A DNA stretch of 64,000 nt from Lobosporangium transversale (lineage: Eukaryota; Mortierellomycota; Mortierellomycetes; Mortierellales; Mortierellaceae): contig NW_019029030.1 in NCBI RefSeq assembly GCF_002105155.1, positions 239,943 to 303,942 on the forward strand. The letters are read 5' to 3'. The notes beneath the pieces were generated by a model. That model worked only from the letters and a program-made list of their open reading frames with translations, was not told the DNA's origin and made no database searches. Within the stretch, counting starts at the first letter, position 1; the number at the start of each line of letters is the position of its first letter. A program made the translations under genes and the position numbers. Below are positions 22,370-34,441 of the stretch, piece by piece.

Positions 22370-24758
22370 TTATCGCGAAAGGGTCAATTTCCTTTAGTCA
22401 CTTCACATCAATAGCATGCAATCACCCCTGAGATAAATACAATCATACTGAGAATATACTGGGAATTCAATTGATCATGGCAGTTGGGCGTTACAAAGAT
22501 CGCTTTAGATCGATCATTCAAAGATTCATTGATCCTGGAGCAGAATCTTGGATTCTCAATACATTTTATCCAGCGTGCGCCCATCCACTTTGTCATAAAA
22601 AAAAAGTAGACCTGATGTGTGATGCCATTAACTCTTCCAGTGATCAAGCACTATAGAGGTAGCCTAATAATGCGCTGCTTCTACAAGTTACAAACTGCTG
22701 TAACTTGTGGTGTTAAGATTGGATGATCAATGTTTAATGTTTCAATGATCGGGTCTGGTCGGATCCAAATTAACGAGTGGCGTGTCTACTATGTTTATTA
22801 TCCCATTAATTAACTGCGCTGCAGTTATTTTGTCCTGTAGTTATGAAGGCTCTTTTTTACATCCCATTCATCCACTTTATTGGTATCTTTTTCTTATTGA
22901 AGGTCAACTTCTAACTATTATTACATATTGTCGCCATCTATCGTCTGTGGTTGATACTCATAGGTTCGTGCTAATGTTGGTGCTCTCTCTGCCTTCCGCA
23001 ACTATGCCACCGCCAAACCAGGTATGTGCAGAGTACCATAGCCAAAACATACTCACTTATTGACTATTGGAGCCGTTCACTAATACGTTCAACACAATCC
23101 TTGACTATTCAATAGCTACTTCTGAGGTCACCTCTATTCTCGAGGACCGTATCAACGGTCTCAACTCTTCTGTTGATATTCAGGAGACTGGTCGTGTCTT
23201 GTCCATTGGAGACGGTATTGCTCGTGTCTATGGTTTGAAGAACTGTCAGGCCGAGGAGATGGTTGAGTTTTCCAGCGGTGTCAAGGTAAAGCACACGGAT
23301 GGGCACAATTATGGGATGAATAAATCGTACTCACTGAGGCAATAGACGATCAGAGCGAGAGGAAATAACCCTGTTATATCTTTATTTATACCATCGACAA
23401 CCTTATAATAGGGTATGGCCATGAACTTGGAAGCTGACAACGTCGGTATTGTCGTCTTTGGTAACGATCGTCTCATTCGTGAGGGTGATACCGTTAAGCG
23501 TACTGGTAACATTGTCGATCTTCCCGTCGGTGAGGCTCTTTTGGGTCGTGTTATTGATGCCCTTGGTAACCCTATCGATGGTAAGGGCCCCATCGCCGCC
23601 ACTGAGCGTCGCCGTGCTCAAGTCAAGGCCCCCGGTATTCTCCCTCGTGAGTCCGTCCGTGAGCCTATGTTGACTGGTATCAAGTGTATTGACTCCATGG
23701 TCCCTGTCGGACGTGGTCAGCGTGAGTTGATTATTGGCGATCGTCAAACCGGAAAGACCTCTGTTGCTTTGGATACCATCCTTAACCAGAAGAAGTGGAA
23801 CGATGGTACTGATGAAGTCAAGAAGTTGTACTGTGTCTACGTCGCTGTTGGTCAGAAGCGTTCCACTGTCGCTCAGTTCGTCCAGACCCTTGAGGAGAAC
23901 GATGCCATGAAGTACTCTGTTGTCGTTGCTGCTACTGCCTCCGAGGCCGCTCCCCTTCAGTACCTCGCTCCTTTCTCTGGATGCGCTGTCGGAGAGTACT
24001 TCCGTGACAACGGCAAGCACTCCTTGATCGTATTCGACGATCTTTCCAAGCAGGCCGTCGCCTATCGTCAGATGTCTCTTTTGCTTCGTCGTCCCCCTGG
24101 TCGTGAGGCTTACCCCGGTGATGTCTTCTATCTTCATTCCCGTCTTTTGGAGCGTTCCGCCAAGATGAACCGCAAGCTCGGTGGTGGTTCCATGACTGCT
24201 CTCCCCATCATTGAGACCCAGGGAGGAGATGTGTCTGCTTATATTCCCACCAACGTCATTTCCATTACCGATGGACAGATTTTCTTGGAGGCTGAGTTGT
24301 TCTTCAAGGGTATCCGTCCCGCCATTAACGTTGGTCTTTCCGTCTCTCGTGTCGGATCCCACGCTCAGACCAAGTCCATGAAGAAGATTGCTGGATCAAT
24401 GAAATTGTACCTCGCTCAATACCGTGAAGTCGCTGCCTTCGCCCAGTTCGGTTCTGATTTGGATGCCTCTACCCAGTTCTTGTTGAACCGTGGAGCTCGT
24501 CTCACTGAGTTGCTCAAGCAGCCTCAGTACAAGCCTCTTCCAGTTGAGCACCAGGTTGCCATCGTCTTTGCTGGTGTCAACGGTTTCCTTGACAAGATCC
24601 CCGTCAACCGTGTCGGCGAGTACGAGCGTCAATTCATCCCTCACTTGGTCTCCAACCACAAGGACCTTCTTGAGGAGATCCGCAAGTCTGGTGATTTGAG
24701 CGCTGAGTCCTTCGCTAAGCTTAAGGATATTACCACTGAGTTCACCAAGAACTTTTAA
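22079..24758 (+). CDS. ATP1: Mitochondrial F1-ATP synthase subunit alpha
   Basis: Catalytic-core subunit of ATP synthase in the mitochondrial matrix; alpha binds nucleotide without hydrolysing it. Four exons join in phase: 22079-22144, 22964-23021, 23116-23285 and 23412-24758, for 546 residues, the normal fungal length. Exon 1 encodes most of an Arg/Ser/Ala-rich import presequence ([15 protein letters not shown]). The mature protein carries the Walker A motif [12 protein letters not shown], the [16 protein letters not shown] strand and the alpha signature near [14 protein letters not shown]. The first intron is long for this window (819 bp) and holds a T-run of about 27. Codon use is strongly biased, as expected for a highly expressed gene. 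Confidence 0.98.
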
Positions 24759-25633
24759 GTTGGATTTTATGTAGTTTTTTTTTTTCTTTCCAAAGAATCG
24801 CTTCCCTTCTCCCAAATTTACGAGTAACTACTAACCTAACCTGCTAGAATTTTTTTTTGTCACGATTGTTTTATCGAGGCGACTCGACTCTTCCCTCCTC
24901 TCTCCTCCTATTTTTCATTAAAAATTAACATTTACTATAATACATGCTATGTGTGAAAACTTTGAGATCGAGCACACAGGGACTTGTTCTTGTTTAAAAG
25001 CCAAATGTTTGGTTACGCACAGCAAAAAGGAAGCAAGGTGGCCTCTGCACTTCATAGGAGCGCCCCATAAATCTATCTCCAGCGTCGTTTAGTATGGATC
25101 CATTAATTATTCGTCTTCAGAGATAACATCTATATTTTTATACCCAGATTGTTTGCCTACAACTCACAAGTCATGGTTATTCCAGGCATGAAACTTTGGC
25201 GAATTATTCTAGAAATTTATACAGGTTAATTTGTTCACGCTTGTAGCCAAGCCATGGTTAACTTCGATGCTTAGAACCTTGGTACCTTTTTCCATCGGTC
25301 CTTCTTGAAATGAAATGGTTTTTTTAATTGTGTGTTCCGAACACGGGCCTGCTGTTGATTTGGCCGCGCTTTCTGGCAATTATTCGTTATTAATTTTGTT
25401 TTTTTTACACAGGATGTTCGCTTTATTTATTTAGTATTAGGATGATAAATGGATTGATGCTGTTAATGTTACAGAAAAATAGTTGATTTAATGCAAAAGA
25501 GGGAAAAAAAAAAAAAAAAATGGAGTGTAGATACGCTTCCGATGCAAAAATAAAAAAAAATAAAAATAAAAAAGGATAAAAAGAAGGAATAGTTTCTTCA
25601 CTTGAATTGCAGATGCTTTTCCTTGAGGTTTCC
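24759..25633. other. Convergent 3' spacer between ATP1 and the REG1-like gene
   Basis: Only 3' UTR-like AT-rich sequence with A-runs near 25505-25520 and 25550-25577. No gene is supported. Confidence 0.5.
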
Positions 25634-27873
25634 TCAAAACGTATGACTGTTGTAGACAAACGAGGATGCCCAGGTCACCAAGTCCTTGAAATTCAAGACA
25701 ATATCTGTGGCACGTTGTTGGAATCCTCCTTGGGTTATCTGCTTCCAATCGTCCTCAAAACGTGGTATTGTAGTGACTCGTAAGCTCACGTCCACCATCG
25801 TAGGCGCAGGAAGCGGTGCCCTTACTTTTAATGGCACTATGACAGCAGGTGCAGGTCTTGCGGGTTGTGAGGGCACAGGTGCCACGAACGCCACAACATC
25901 AAGATCGGTGCTATTGTTACTATTGTCATTAGATTGAGATCGTTGATGATGGTATCCGATTTTCTCGGTTTTGCCAGAGGTAGAAGTGGAAGAAGCTGAA
26001 GAGGGGGGTGAGGAAGGCGGAGACGGTCGGGTATAAGAGACTTCTGCGACAGCTGCTTGTTGTGCATGATCAACATAATCGGGTGCTGATCCCGGTTGCA
26101 TAGGGTATTGCGGAGGATGGGGGCCGGTTGAATATTCAGGTTCAGGTCTCATATAGGGATTTCCCAAATAGATTGGTTCATCAAACAGCTCTTCCTCGCC
26201 TTCTCGCTCTTCTTCTTCTTCTTCTTCTTCGTCTTCTTCATCATCATCTTCATGGTGAGCATGAATAATGTCATATAAGAGGTCATTGAGTGGGCCATCG
26301 ATGACAGAATCATCATCACAAAAACCTCTTTCATTGACCATGTCATACAGGGTCAGAGCCTCGCCTTTGAGCTTTGTGGGGTCAATCCGGACAATACTTT
26401 TGGGTGGAGTGCATCGTTTACTAGTTGAGATACACATTACCAAACCTCCTTCATTATCACTACCATTAATGTGTTTCCTTTTACCTCCTCTTGCCATTTT
26501 TGCTCTTGTTCCTCTAGCTTTCCCAAAACTATCGTCCTTTTCTTTTGCCTCCACCTTATGGCCACAGTCGTTTCCATAGTCATTGTCGTTGGGGTTTTCT
26601 ACTTCATTTTCATCTTCGTCGTCGTTGTTGTTGTCGTCGTCGTCATCGTCATCACCCTGTTCTGAGATGCTGTCTGCGTCTACGGAGACACATTGCTCGA
26701 CAGAATCGTTGAATCTTAATTTGGGCTGACGATACTCCTTGATAATAGTACTTTCAGCGGCCTTATTGTGAGGCTCAATCTTGCGAGACAGTTTGAGATC
26801 AGATTGGACATGAAAGAGAGTATCGGCCTTGAATAGTTCAGAGGCCGTTTTCCGTTTCAGAACGGGCTTTAGCACCTTGGTATTGCTATTGGTACTTGAG
26901 GATCCATTGCCAAGGAGATTTTCCTTGTTGGATGAAGTGGGTATAGAGGCAACGGACTGTGTCCCGAAGCGGGACATGTCAAAATCGTTGATGGCAGCTT
27001 TGTACAACGGACCATACAGCCAAGTTGTATCACTGTCCTTGAGCCTAGAATGTGGAAGAGGAGATTAAAATATTATTAAGCGTTACAACATTGGTGAAGC
27101 GATCGATTTCAATTGTTCGGAGGGGGGGAATATGAAAAAATTATGGGGGAGCATGGGCCAATTCATCTTTTTGCGCGTGCGAAAAAAAAAAAAAAAAAAA
27201 AAAAAAAAGCTTTTCTTTCTCTTTTCTTTGTAAGCTTAGGTGTTTAAATGCGCGAATGCGCGACTGAGCATACCAATTCAATGCCTTTGGACTGATCGTT
27301 TTGAGGTTATGTCGTTGTTTAGCCCAGTTGCGCCAGGATGCATTCTCAAGTCGAAAACCATTAATCATTTGATGTTTCTGTTTGGTCATAAACTTCCATG
27401 AAGTTGCAATGTCTTCTTCATTCTTCCAGCCATTACCAAGGTAATCGATCGCAAAAACAGGTCGGTTAATTGGGATCAACCGTCCTGCATCAGTGTCGTC
27501 ATGCATTGGTGTGGTTTTTGCCGACACTCTTGTAGAGGTTGGTTGAGCTGCAAGCTTTGCATGACGATGGCGAGAATGATGTCGACGAGAGCGGTCACTA
27601 CTGCCACTGCTGACAGAGGAACTCCTGGAACGAGAGTGAGAGTGGCTATGACTTCGGCGGCTATGAGTGCTATGGGTATGATTATGGCCACTGGTAGTGG
27701 TATCGTTGTTATTGTTATTGCCCTGATGATGATGATGATGATGATGATGAGGAGGAGGAGGAGGAGGAGGAGGAGGGTGATGTTGATAGTGATAATATTG
27801 TTTATGATAATGTTGATAATAATGTTGGCTATATTGATGTTGTTGACCCCAGTCGCTCAGGTCTTGTTGTTGC

Positions 27874-27925
<52 letters not shown>

Positions 27926-28016
27926 GATATTGATGTTGCTGATATTGATGTTGCTGATGTTGTGTAGTGGCGACAGTCTTTAGGACAACATCAGCAGTGT
28001 CTAGTGGCATGGTCAT
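25634..28016 (-). CDS. REG1: REG1/HEX2-like PP1 regulatory subunit with poly-Gln/His tracts
   Basis: Two exons on the minus strand, 28016-27274 and 27044-25634, join in phase to 717 residues. The start is the first ATG after an upstream low-complexity leader. The N-terminus has a Gln tract of about 20, then Tyr/His-rich, nine-Pro and eight-His runs. The diagnostic part spans the intron: IDYLGNGW, RLENASWRNWAKQRHNL, SPKALNWLKDSDTTWLYGPL. This is the PF08550-type block shared by fungal REG1 and AreA-related regulators. Downstream, RQPKLRFNDSVEQCVSVD matches the phosphatase-docking segment of Reg1, where PP1 (Glc7) binds near an R/K-x-x-F core. An acidic tract and a conserved FEDDWKQI region follow. 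In yeast Reg1-Glc7 switches off Snf1 kinase under glucose; that role is inferred here from homology. Confidence 0.85.
27725..27944 (-). repeat. Trinucleotide repeats encoding Gln, Pro and His tracts
   Basis: Back-to-back coding microsatellites inside the REG1-like exon 1. On the plus strand they appear as TTG/TTGCTG runs (about 27863-27944), GGA runs (about 27750-27777) and GAT runs (about 27725-27749). All units are three bases, so length changes keep the frame. Confidence 0.9.
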
Positions 28017-30502
28017 TCTTCCCGCCAAAGAGACAAAAGAGACAAAAGAGACAAAGAAAGGAAAGGAAAGGAAAGGAAAGGAGAGGGTGAAAAGGACGTG
28101 GGATAGACTAGACTGCGGATGCAGATGTGTGTATGTTTGTGAGTGTGTGAAAGAGAAGAGAAGGAGAGAAGGGTGGAGAGAGAGGATGAAGGGTCCAGAA
28201 GCAAAAAAGTATGGAGACAAAACTCCGTTGTGCGTTCATATCTGGGTGTGTGGATGTTGCATGGATCATTGTATGGTTACAAAAAACTTTTTTATTTGTC
28301 GCCATTTCTGCAGCACCTTATCGTTCCATTTCTATCTGTCTTTGAATTTTTTTTTTTTTTTTTTTTTTTTTTTTGCATGCGAATATGCGTGCAATTCCAG
28401 GCACATTTCATAATCATGCGCTTCTCTCGGCCTTGACTTTGGGATCATCTTGCTTTGACGCGAATCCATCAAAAAAGAAACGGAAACAAAAAAAGCATTT
28501 TATTTCCATCTGTGAAATACAGTCCTTAATCACCATTTGAAGACCCGATTAGAGTATGAGACATGGGCGCAGCATTTTTTTTTTTTTTTTTTTTTCCTCT
28601 GATCTCTCACTTTTTATTTTTAAATGGACATTTGGGCTTTATTGACATACGTTCCGATGATGTATCCACAAGTTTTTTATTTTTTTCTTTTCTTTTCAAG
28701 CCTGCAAAATTGCATAAGAGAATCATTCCCCGCATCATGATTGATTCGCTTTTTGCCTTTTCCAGCTCAACCGAAAAATAAAAAATAAAAAATAAAAAAA
28801 AAATGAGTTTTTTTTTTAAAAAAAAAAAAAAAAAGTGGATCGGAAAGAATCGTACACAGACTATTTATTTATTGGGATTATGCTCACCAATGTGAATGAA
28901 CCTCGTGAAGAAGAAAAATGCGCGAGCAAAGTTTGCCAGTTACGCTAGTTCAATGCGACATTGCTGCGTCATGTGTCAAAAAAAAAAAATAACAATAATA
29001 ATCGCACAGACCATGCAGCAAATCATATCAACCCTGAAGAACTATTAAACAATCCTGTCAAATGCAAAGAACCTGTTCCATCTTCTAGTTCTTCCTGTCG
29101 ATGTCAAATCAGTAGAGTGATGAAAGAATTGTCTTGGCTTGTCTCCATTCCACTTTCTTTTGTTTCATAGTTACTGTTCTTATTGCTGTTCCAGCCTTCG
29201 ACGAATTTATCAGTTAATTCAGGCACAGCAAAGCCAAATGTCCACTACCAGTCACACCATTGGCGTAGACTTTGTACCTGAATATCCTTGGAAAAATGAA
29301 GTTGGTTGGGACAGGAAATATGCTGACCAATAAACGCAAGAAGAAAGTCTTACACACATCGTTACATTTTCAAACGACTCGTGCATTTGTACATGGTACA
29401 TGTTCATACCTCTAATCTGTTAGTGCTGGTGAAGGAATGCTCAAAATTATATGTTTTTTTTTTTTTTTTTTTTTTTTTTTGTGCGACATCTTGTCCTTCT
29501 TCTCCGATCTTTCTATTCTGTATCTAGAGGGAATTTCCCACTCTTAATTGGAGGTGTTGTTTTCATCTGGATGTATATTTTATACTTTGATGAATGTAAA
29601 AGATCAGATATCTCTTTTCTGGTCCTTAATTGACATCTCTTGCCTTCAATTGGGCTGGCTATCCACTCTTTGTCTTGATCTATAGTGACCCTCAAATACT
29701 CACAAAAAAGAGGAAGCTATTTTGTAGCTTTGGTATTTGCGGCAAGGTTCTTTGGGACATGAAAGTATACATCATTGCATGCCTTTGTTATCTATCATCT
29801 TGCCCGTATGGAGAGAAAGTGGATGAATGAAGAAATGTATTCAAGATACACACAGCTCAACTTTCATCTTGAGCTCTCTTTTTTTTCTTTTCAAGTGAAC
29901 CGTACTGGACTATTTCCCGGTTGGCTATTGTTGTTATATTAACCTTTAGGATCTTGATTCTCTACTTTTTTTCCTCCCTCTCTTCTGTTCTCCTTTCGAC
30001 AGATTGTACCATCAGTCATCTCATTTCACATTGCTCAGCTCGACATCTCTTCATCATTTCCTTTTTATTTTATTACTCTATTGTGCGTAACAACTGTACA
30101 AGCTAAAACTTTAGGTAACTTCAATTGTAATTGGACAAGACGATATCCCATGCTCACGCTACCTCGAAAACGGAGTGGTAAAAAAAAAAAGAGGCATTAC
30201 ATGAAATCAGCCAAAAAAAAAGGAAAAAAAAAAAAAAAGTCAGCATGGATGTGTGGAGGATGACAAAGAAGTAAAAAAAAAGACAGAGAAACTTACTGTA
30301 TACCTTGTCACCCAGGAACGCTCGAATGCAGGCAGATGAGACGAGACAAGTTGTGAAGCAACAATGTTCTTCCATCTTTTCCTGAAAAAGCAGACGTACA
30401 ATTTTAACCACTCCCAAATACTCCATTCACTTTCACTGTTCTTAACTTAGCGTCTGATAACCTATTGAGCACAAATACACTATCAACAATCCTTCTTTCG
30501 TC
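28017..30502. other. Long divergent spacer with T-runs; one weak exon-like stretch
   Basis: No complete gene supported. T- or A-runs of about 20 or more occur near 28348-28373, 28575-28595, 28817-28834, 29454-29480 and 30223-30238. A stretch at about 29194-29333 reads like a terminal exon: it follows a CCAG acceptor, has a short ATG frame ending in EYPWKNEVGWDRKY and a TAA stop. I could not find an upstream exon in matching phase, so I leave it uncalled. Confidence 0.4.
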
Positions 30503-33013
30503 ATGACGGCTGGGACATCCGATACAGCCGTGGCAACAACCAAGGACGAAACTATCGTCTCTACAGAAAAGCCAACAGAGTCGACTGCTGAGAAAAGTGT
30601 TCCAACAAAAACAACGACAGAAGGATTGACTGCTGCTGATGCCATCGTTGCCATCGGGAATGATATCCTCGTCAATGGCACTGGGCACCAAAGCGGTACC
30701 GCAACACCCTCTGAGGCAGGAGAAGAAAAATTCTCGTTCAGTCAGGGTGATGAAAATGATGATGAATTTCAAGACGCTTTGGAAGACCTACCCATAACTC
30801 GCAAACTTCATCAGCGTCTGTCTTCATACTCGCCCAAGGTTCGTGAAACAGAGGAGTGGGAGCAGATCATGCAAGATTGGGAACGTGTCATGGCTGAAAA
30901 GCGAATCCAAGATGCAAGGCTGAATCTTGTAGAACAAGAGAACAAACGCATGAAAGCTCAGCTGATCGAGTCTGAATCTAGTCGAGCAGAACTGGAGAAG
31001 GAAACTCAGGAGCGGATCCAGCGGTTGGAGAAAGAAAATAAAGAACTGACACTCAAGGCCAAGGATCCTGCCAAGGAAAAGAAGGCGCTCATGAATCAGT
31101 TGGAGGAATCCGAGGCTGAAAAAGAGCTTTTCAAGTTGATGCTGGAAGAGACTGAAGGTGAAAAGAAGCGGATTGAATTGAAGCTCATTCAAGCAGACCG
31201 TGAAAAAGATCTGTGGACTCAAAAGGCGGAAAAGGTAACTGCCCTTAAGAACCGCCTGAGACTCAAATCGGCACAGTATTCACTCCTTTCCACCTCAATC
31301 TCCTCTTTATTGGCCCAAGGTATTGATGGCGCCAAGCCGGACAAAGAGCGCAAGCGCCTGATGGAGCAAGTCACCTCGTTAGAATCAGATCGATCCCGTC
31401 TTGCTGCCATGGTCAAGGACACGATGAGCTCCGCTGGTGATCACAGTACAGACTCTGGCCCGATTGATCCCTCTTCTCTCTCGAACCTGGAACTTGTGAA
31501 AGAGAACAACAAACTCAGTAAGGAACTTGAGATGTCCAAAGTTGAGAACTCACTTTTGCAACGTCGTATTGAGGCACTCGAAGTCACTCTGCATGACGTA
31601 CGCGTTGCCTTGACCAGCTCTGAGACCCATGCTGAGAGTCTCGAGACCAAGAAGTACGAGCTACAGGACAAACTCGCGGCTGCTGAAGGTAGTCTGGACC
31701 GTGCTAGGATCGAGTCAACAAAGTATCAGGCTCTTCATAAGGAGCTACTCGAGAAGAATGATAAGCTTGATCGCGAGATTCAGATTATCAAAGCTCGGTT
31801 CGAGGCCAAGGACCGTGTCCTGGCTACCACTCAAAAGCAGCTTGCTGCTGCCAAGGTAGACGGTGGTCTTCTCAAGACAATCCGCCGCGAGTTAGAATCG
31901 GTTTTATTTGATTACAACACAGTAGTTCAGCATTTCATGGATATTCAGGTCCAGGCCATGGGCGCAAAGTCTCTTGCCAATACCCTGAAGCGTCAAGTAA
32001 ACGAGTTACAGGCACAGTTGACACATTACCGCACAATGCTGCTCGGAATCAAGTCTTTCAATAACAATGACCCCATCAAGTCGCCTACAGTCACGACGCT
32101 ACGATCGGAATTCAGGATACTGTTGGAGAAGATCCAAGAAGAGCAAAACGCTCAGCTCGATAAGGAACGCGCAGACAAATTCAAGGCCCAAGACTGGAAC
32201 CGTAAACTGCGAATGGAAAAGGACTTTATGAAGCTCGAATTACAAAACCAGATTGAGAAGTGGAGACGCGTCTCAACCTACTGGGAGGACAAGTTCCGCA
32301 AGACCGCGAACGATTTGCATGAGGCTGTGACTACAGGTGTTAGCTCTGACATGCTGTATGAAATTGCTTCCACATCTAGTGGTAGTACCCCTACAGGAAG
32401 CAACCCGACATCAAAGCGTGTATCTGCTGTCCCCACTATAGTGTCTACCAGTCAAGGGCTTGATCTGGTTGCCAGGCACGCAATTGATGCAAAGCAACGC
32501 TCTTCCTCCTACAGCTCTTCATCATCTTCCGCTACCATTGTAACACCCAACTCTGGTGGAGCCAATGCTCTAGCCCCCTCATCTTCTGCATCTGCTGGAT
32601 CGTCCTCTATCACAGATTCATTAACCGATCTTGTGAAACCATTCCTGAACCGTTCAGCCTCCGGCAATATGCAGGGACCTTCAACTCCTAGTAGCCGTCT
32701 GGCAGCCGCGGCGTCGCTTCGAACGCCGATTGCTGCAGGCTTACCAGCAAACGTGACAGGAGTGGGGGCGATGGGTAATACAGCTGTGTCAAAGGCGTCT
32801 CTGCGATCCAAGAGCATGGCGTCTTCTGCTATTGGTTCTGCTAGAAATCAGGCCTTGCGAGCAGGCATGCCTGATGCAGTGGTGACACTGGCTAGCCAGC
32901 ATGCTCAATCACGAGCAAATTCGAGTATTTCTGACGTGGCACGATCTGTGGACAAGGCATTAAGTGAATCCGATCAACTCAAAGCGGATGTGCGACGCAT
33001 GCTTAATCGCTAA
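30503..33013 (+). CDS. Large coiled-coil protein, unknown function
   Basis: Intronless, 836 residues; family not recognised. The N-terminal 80 residues are Thr/Glu/Ala-rich and probably disordered. A motif-like block ITRKLHQRLSSYSPKV precedes about 480 residues of nearly continuous heptad-like coiled coil (Glu/Lys/Leu-rich, roughly residues 110-610), with one break near LAQGIDGAKPDKERK. The last 200 residues are Ser/Thr/Ala-rich low complexity with a short helical end (SDQLKADVRRMLNR). No signal peptide or membrane helix is present. The architecture suggests a cytoskeletal, tethering or scaffold protein. Dynactin-like and golgin-like identities were considered, but no CAP-Gly or GRIP motif is visible. 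The absence of introns is notable beside intron-rich neighbours. Confidence 0.85.
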   Translation: MTAGTSDTAVATTKDETIVSTEKPTESTAEKSVPTKTTTEGLTAADAIVAIGNDILVNGTGHQSGTATPSEAGEEKFSFSQGDENDDEFQDALEDLPITRKLHQRLSSYSPKVRETEEWEQIMQDWERVMAEKRIQDARLNLVEQENKRMKAQLIESESSRAELEKETQERIQRLEKENKELTLKAKDPAKEKKALMNQLEESEAEKELFKLMLEETEGEKKRIELKLIQADREKDLWTQKAEKVTALKNRLRLKSAQYSLLSTSISSLLAQGIDGAKPDKERKRLMEQVTSLESDRSRLAAMVKDTMSSAGDHSTDSGPIDPSSLSNLELVKENNKLSKELEMSKVENSLLQRRIEALEVTLHDVRVALTSSETHAESLETKKYELQDKLAAAEGSLDRARIESTKYQALHKELLEKNDKLDREIQIIKARFEAKDRVLATTQKQLAAAKVDGGLLKTIRRELESVLFDYNTVVQHFMDIQVQAMGAKSLANTLKRQVNELQAQLTHYRTMLLGIKSFNNNDPIKSPTVTTLRSEFRILLEKIQEEQNAQLDKERADKFKAQDWNRKLRMEKDFMKLELQNQIEKWRRVSTYWEDKFRKTANDLHEAVTTGVSSDMLYEIASTSSGSTPTGSNPTSKRVSAVPTIVSTSQGLDLVARHAIDAKQRSSSYSSSSSSATIVTPNSGGANALAPSSSASAGSSSITDSLTDLVKPFLNRSASGNMQGPSTPSSRLAAAASLRTPIAAGLPANVTGVGAMGNTAVSKASLRSKSMASSAIGSARNQALRAGMPDAVVTLASQHAQSRANSSISDVARSVDKALSESDQLKADVRRMLNR

Positions 33014-33393
33014 GTAAAGGGAATCGAGTAGGATAGTAAAGACCTTAATATAAGGCTCCACATAGTTTTTAACATAGTCAATAAAATAATCCATCGAGTA
33101 CTAATAGCTATCATCCTTTTTGAGCATGTCATATTCAAGTAAAATACAATAGGTAATAGATTGGCGGCGCGTAGTGGTTGCGGAACAAACTATAAACTAC
33201 CTGGATATTGTTACATTGCAACTTATCAGCTAATCTGCAACAATGCCTTATTTACACAGTCATAAAAAGCTGATCAAAGGAGTACATTCTGGCGCGACAC
33301 AAATTCATGTTGAAAGCCATTTTTTCTTCCCCTATGGTCATAGCGGCTGCATGGATATCGATAAGGTTTAACGATCGCCTACGCGTTCAGTTC

Positions 33394-33424
<31 letters not shown>

Positions 33425-33616
33425 CAATATCTATATATATATCTATATTTTTCTTCTTTTCCTTTTCTCTTTCTTCTTTCTTCTTTCTTCATTTCTAATT
33501 CTTTATTCATTTCTGCTCTGCTCTGTTCTCCAGGATTTTTTTTTTTTTTTTTTTTTTTTTTGAATACCCTATACCATACCCACCTATCAAAAAAAGCACA
33601 CACACGTAATATCCAC
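33014..33616. other. Spacer upstream of the tandem paralogue pair
   Basis: Contains two long T-runs (33399-33424 and 33538-33560) and a TATC/CTTTT-rich leader directly before the first paralogue. A comparable T-run plus CT-rich leader precedes the second copy, which suggests the duplication included the promoter. Confidence 0.5.
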
Positions 33617-34441
33617 ATGAGCTCTACAAATCGACTCAAGGCTCTTTTCCTCAATTTTAAAAAGAAGTCAAATGGTAAAGACAAAGGCAAAGGGCGAGCC
33701 AAAGATGATGAATATAGTTGGCTTGATTACGAGGAGGATCCAGAGGAAGTAGGGAAGACGGGGGGAGAGGATGTGGAGGACGATGATGATGACGAACCAG
33801 TGGAGAAGTTCACTTTCAAGAGACATCCATACATAGACTGGAAGAAGCAAGCTGCAGAAGAGCAGAAGGAGAGAGATGCGCAAGTGAAGCTTCTGCGGCA
33901 GCAGCTTCATGATCTGTGGGAGCAGGAGCAGAGACAGTACCAACAATGGTGCGAGCAGCGAAAGTATTTGCTAGAGCAAGAACAAAGGCAGAAGCGGTGC
34001 CAGCAATGGTACCGGCAGCAGCAACAGTATCAACAGCAGTATCAGCAGCAGTACGAACAGCAGTACGGGCAGCTGCAGAAGCTGAAGAGACGAGCGACAG
34101 AGCCGGCTTTGCCGTTGCCATTGTCTGAACCTCTGGAGACGCTGCAGGGCCTCCAAGAGAGTATCACAACCATTCAAACGAGCCTCCAGCAACTTGTGGT
34201 CGCATATGGCAATGCTCAAACGGTTTACGAGCGACAGCAGATCGAGCAGGAGGAGCTTCGTCTCCTTAAGCGCCTTCATCTTGCAAAATCAGCTCTGAGG
34301 AAAACAGGGTTGGGGCAAATCTTGGGTAGGAAGTTTTACACAACACGTCTAGTCCCTCTCTCCCCTTACCTCATTCCTTGCTTCCCCCTCTTCCTTTCCC
34401 TTGCTATCCTATTTAATTTAAGTGAAATTGATTTATCTTAA
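33617..34441 (+). CDS. Tandem paralogue A: basic N-terminus, Gln/Glu-rich helical protein
   Basis: Unrecognised family; paralogue of the gene at 34948. The chosen ATG (33617) aligns with the start of copy B: RLKALFLNFKKK here and RLKNLWFSFKKK there. Then follow an acidic stretch, a Gln/Arg-rich predicted coiled coil (about residues 75-160), a LETLQGLQESITTIQ helix, and the second shared block QQIEQEELRLLKRLHLAKSA. Read straight through, the frame ends at 34441 (274 residues). A donor at 34326 (TTGG|GTAGG) aligns with the donor of copy B, and a downstream exon at 34485 begins FEY as in copy B, but here the phase is off by one, so splicing would end the protein almost at once. The family-wide C-terminus may therefore be lost in this copy. 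No signal peptide or membrane helix. Confidence 0.65.
   Translation: MSSTNRLKALFLNFKKKSNGKDKGKGRAKDDEYSWLDYEEDPEEVGKTGGEDVEDDDDDEPVEKFTFKRHPYIDWKKQAAEEQKERDAQVKLLRQQLHDLWEQEQRQYQQWCEQRKYLLEQEQRQKRCQQWYRQQQQYQQQYQQQYEQQYGQLQKLKRRATEPALPLPLSEPLETLQGLQESITTIQTSLQQLVVAYGNAQTVYERQQIEQEELRLLKRLHLAKSALRKTGLGQILGRKFYTTRLVPLSPYLIPCFPLFLSLAILFNLSEIDLS

Noticed and set aside
23403..24362. 319-codon antisense frame opposite ATP1
   Set aside because: Another codon-bias shadow. The sense strand is unambiguously ATP1.
27501..27983. Plus-strand frame rich in Met and Leu runs opposite the REG1-like exon
   Set aside because: It is the reverse of the Gln/His microsatellites and has no independent support.
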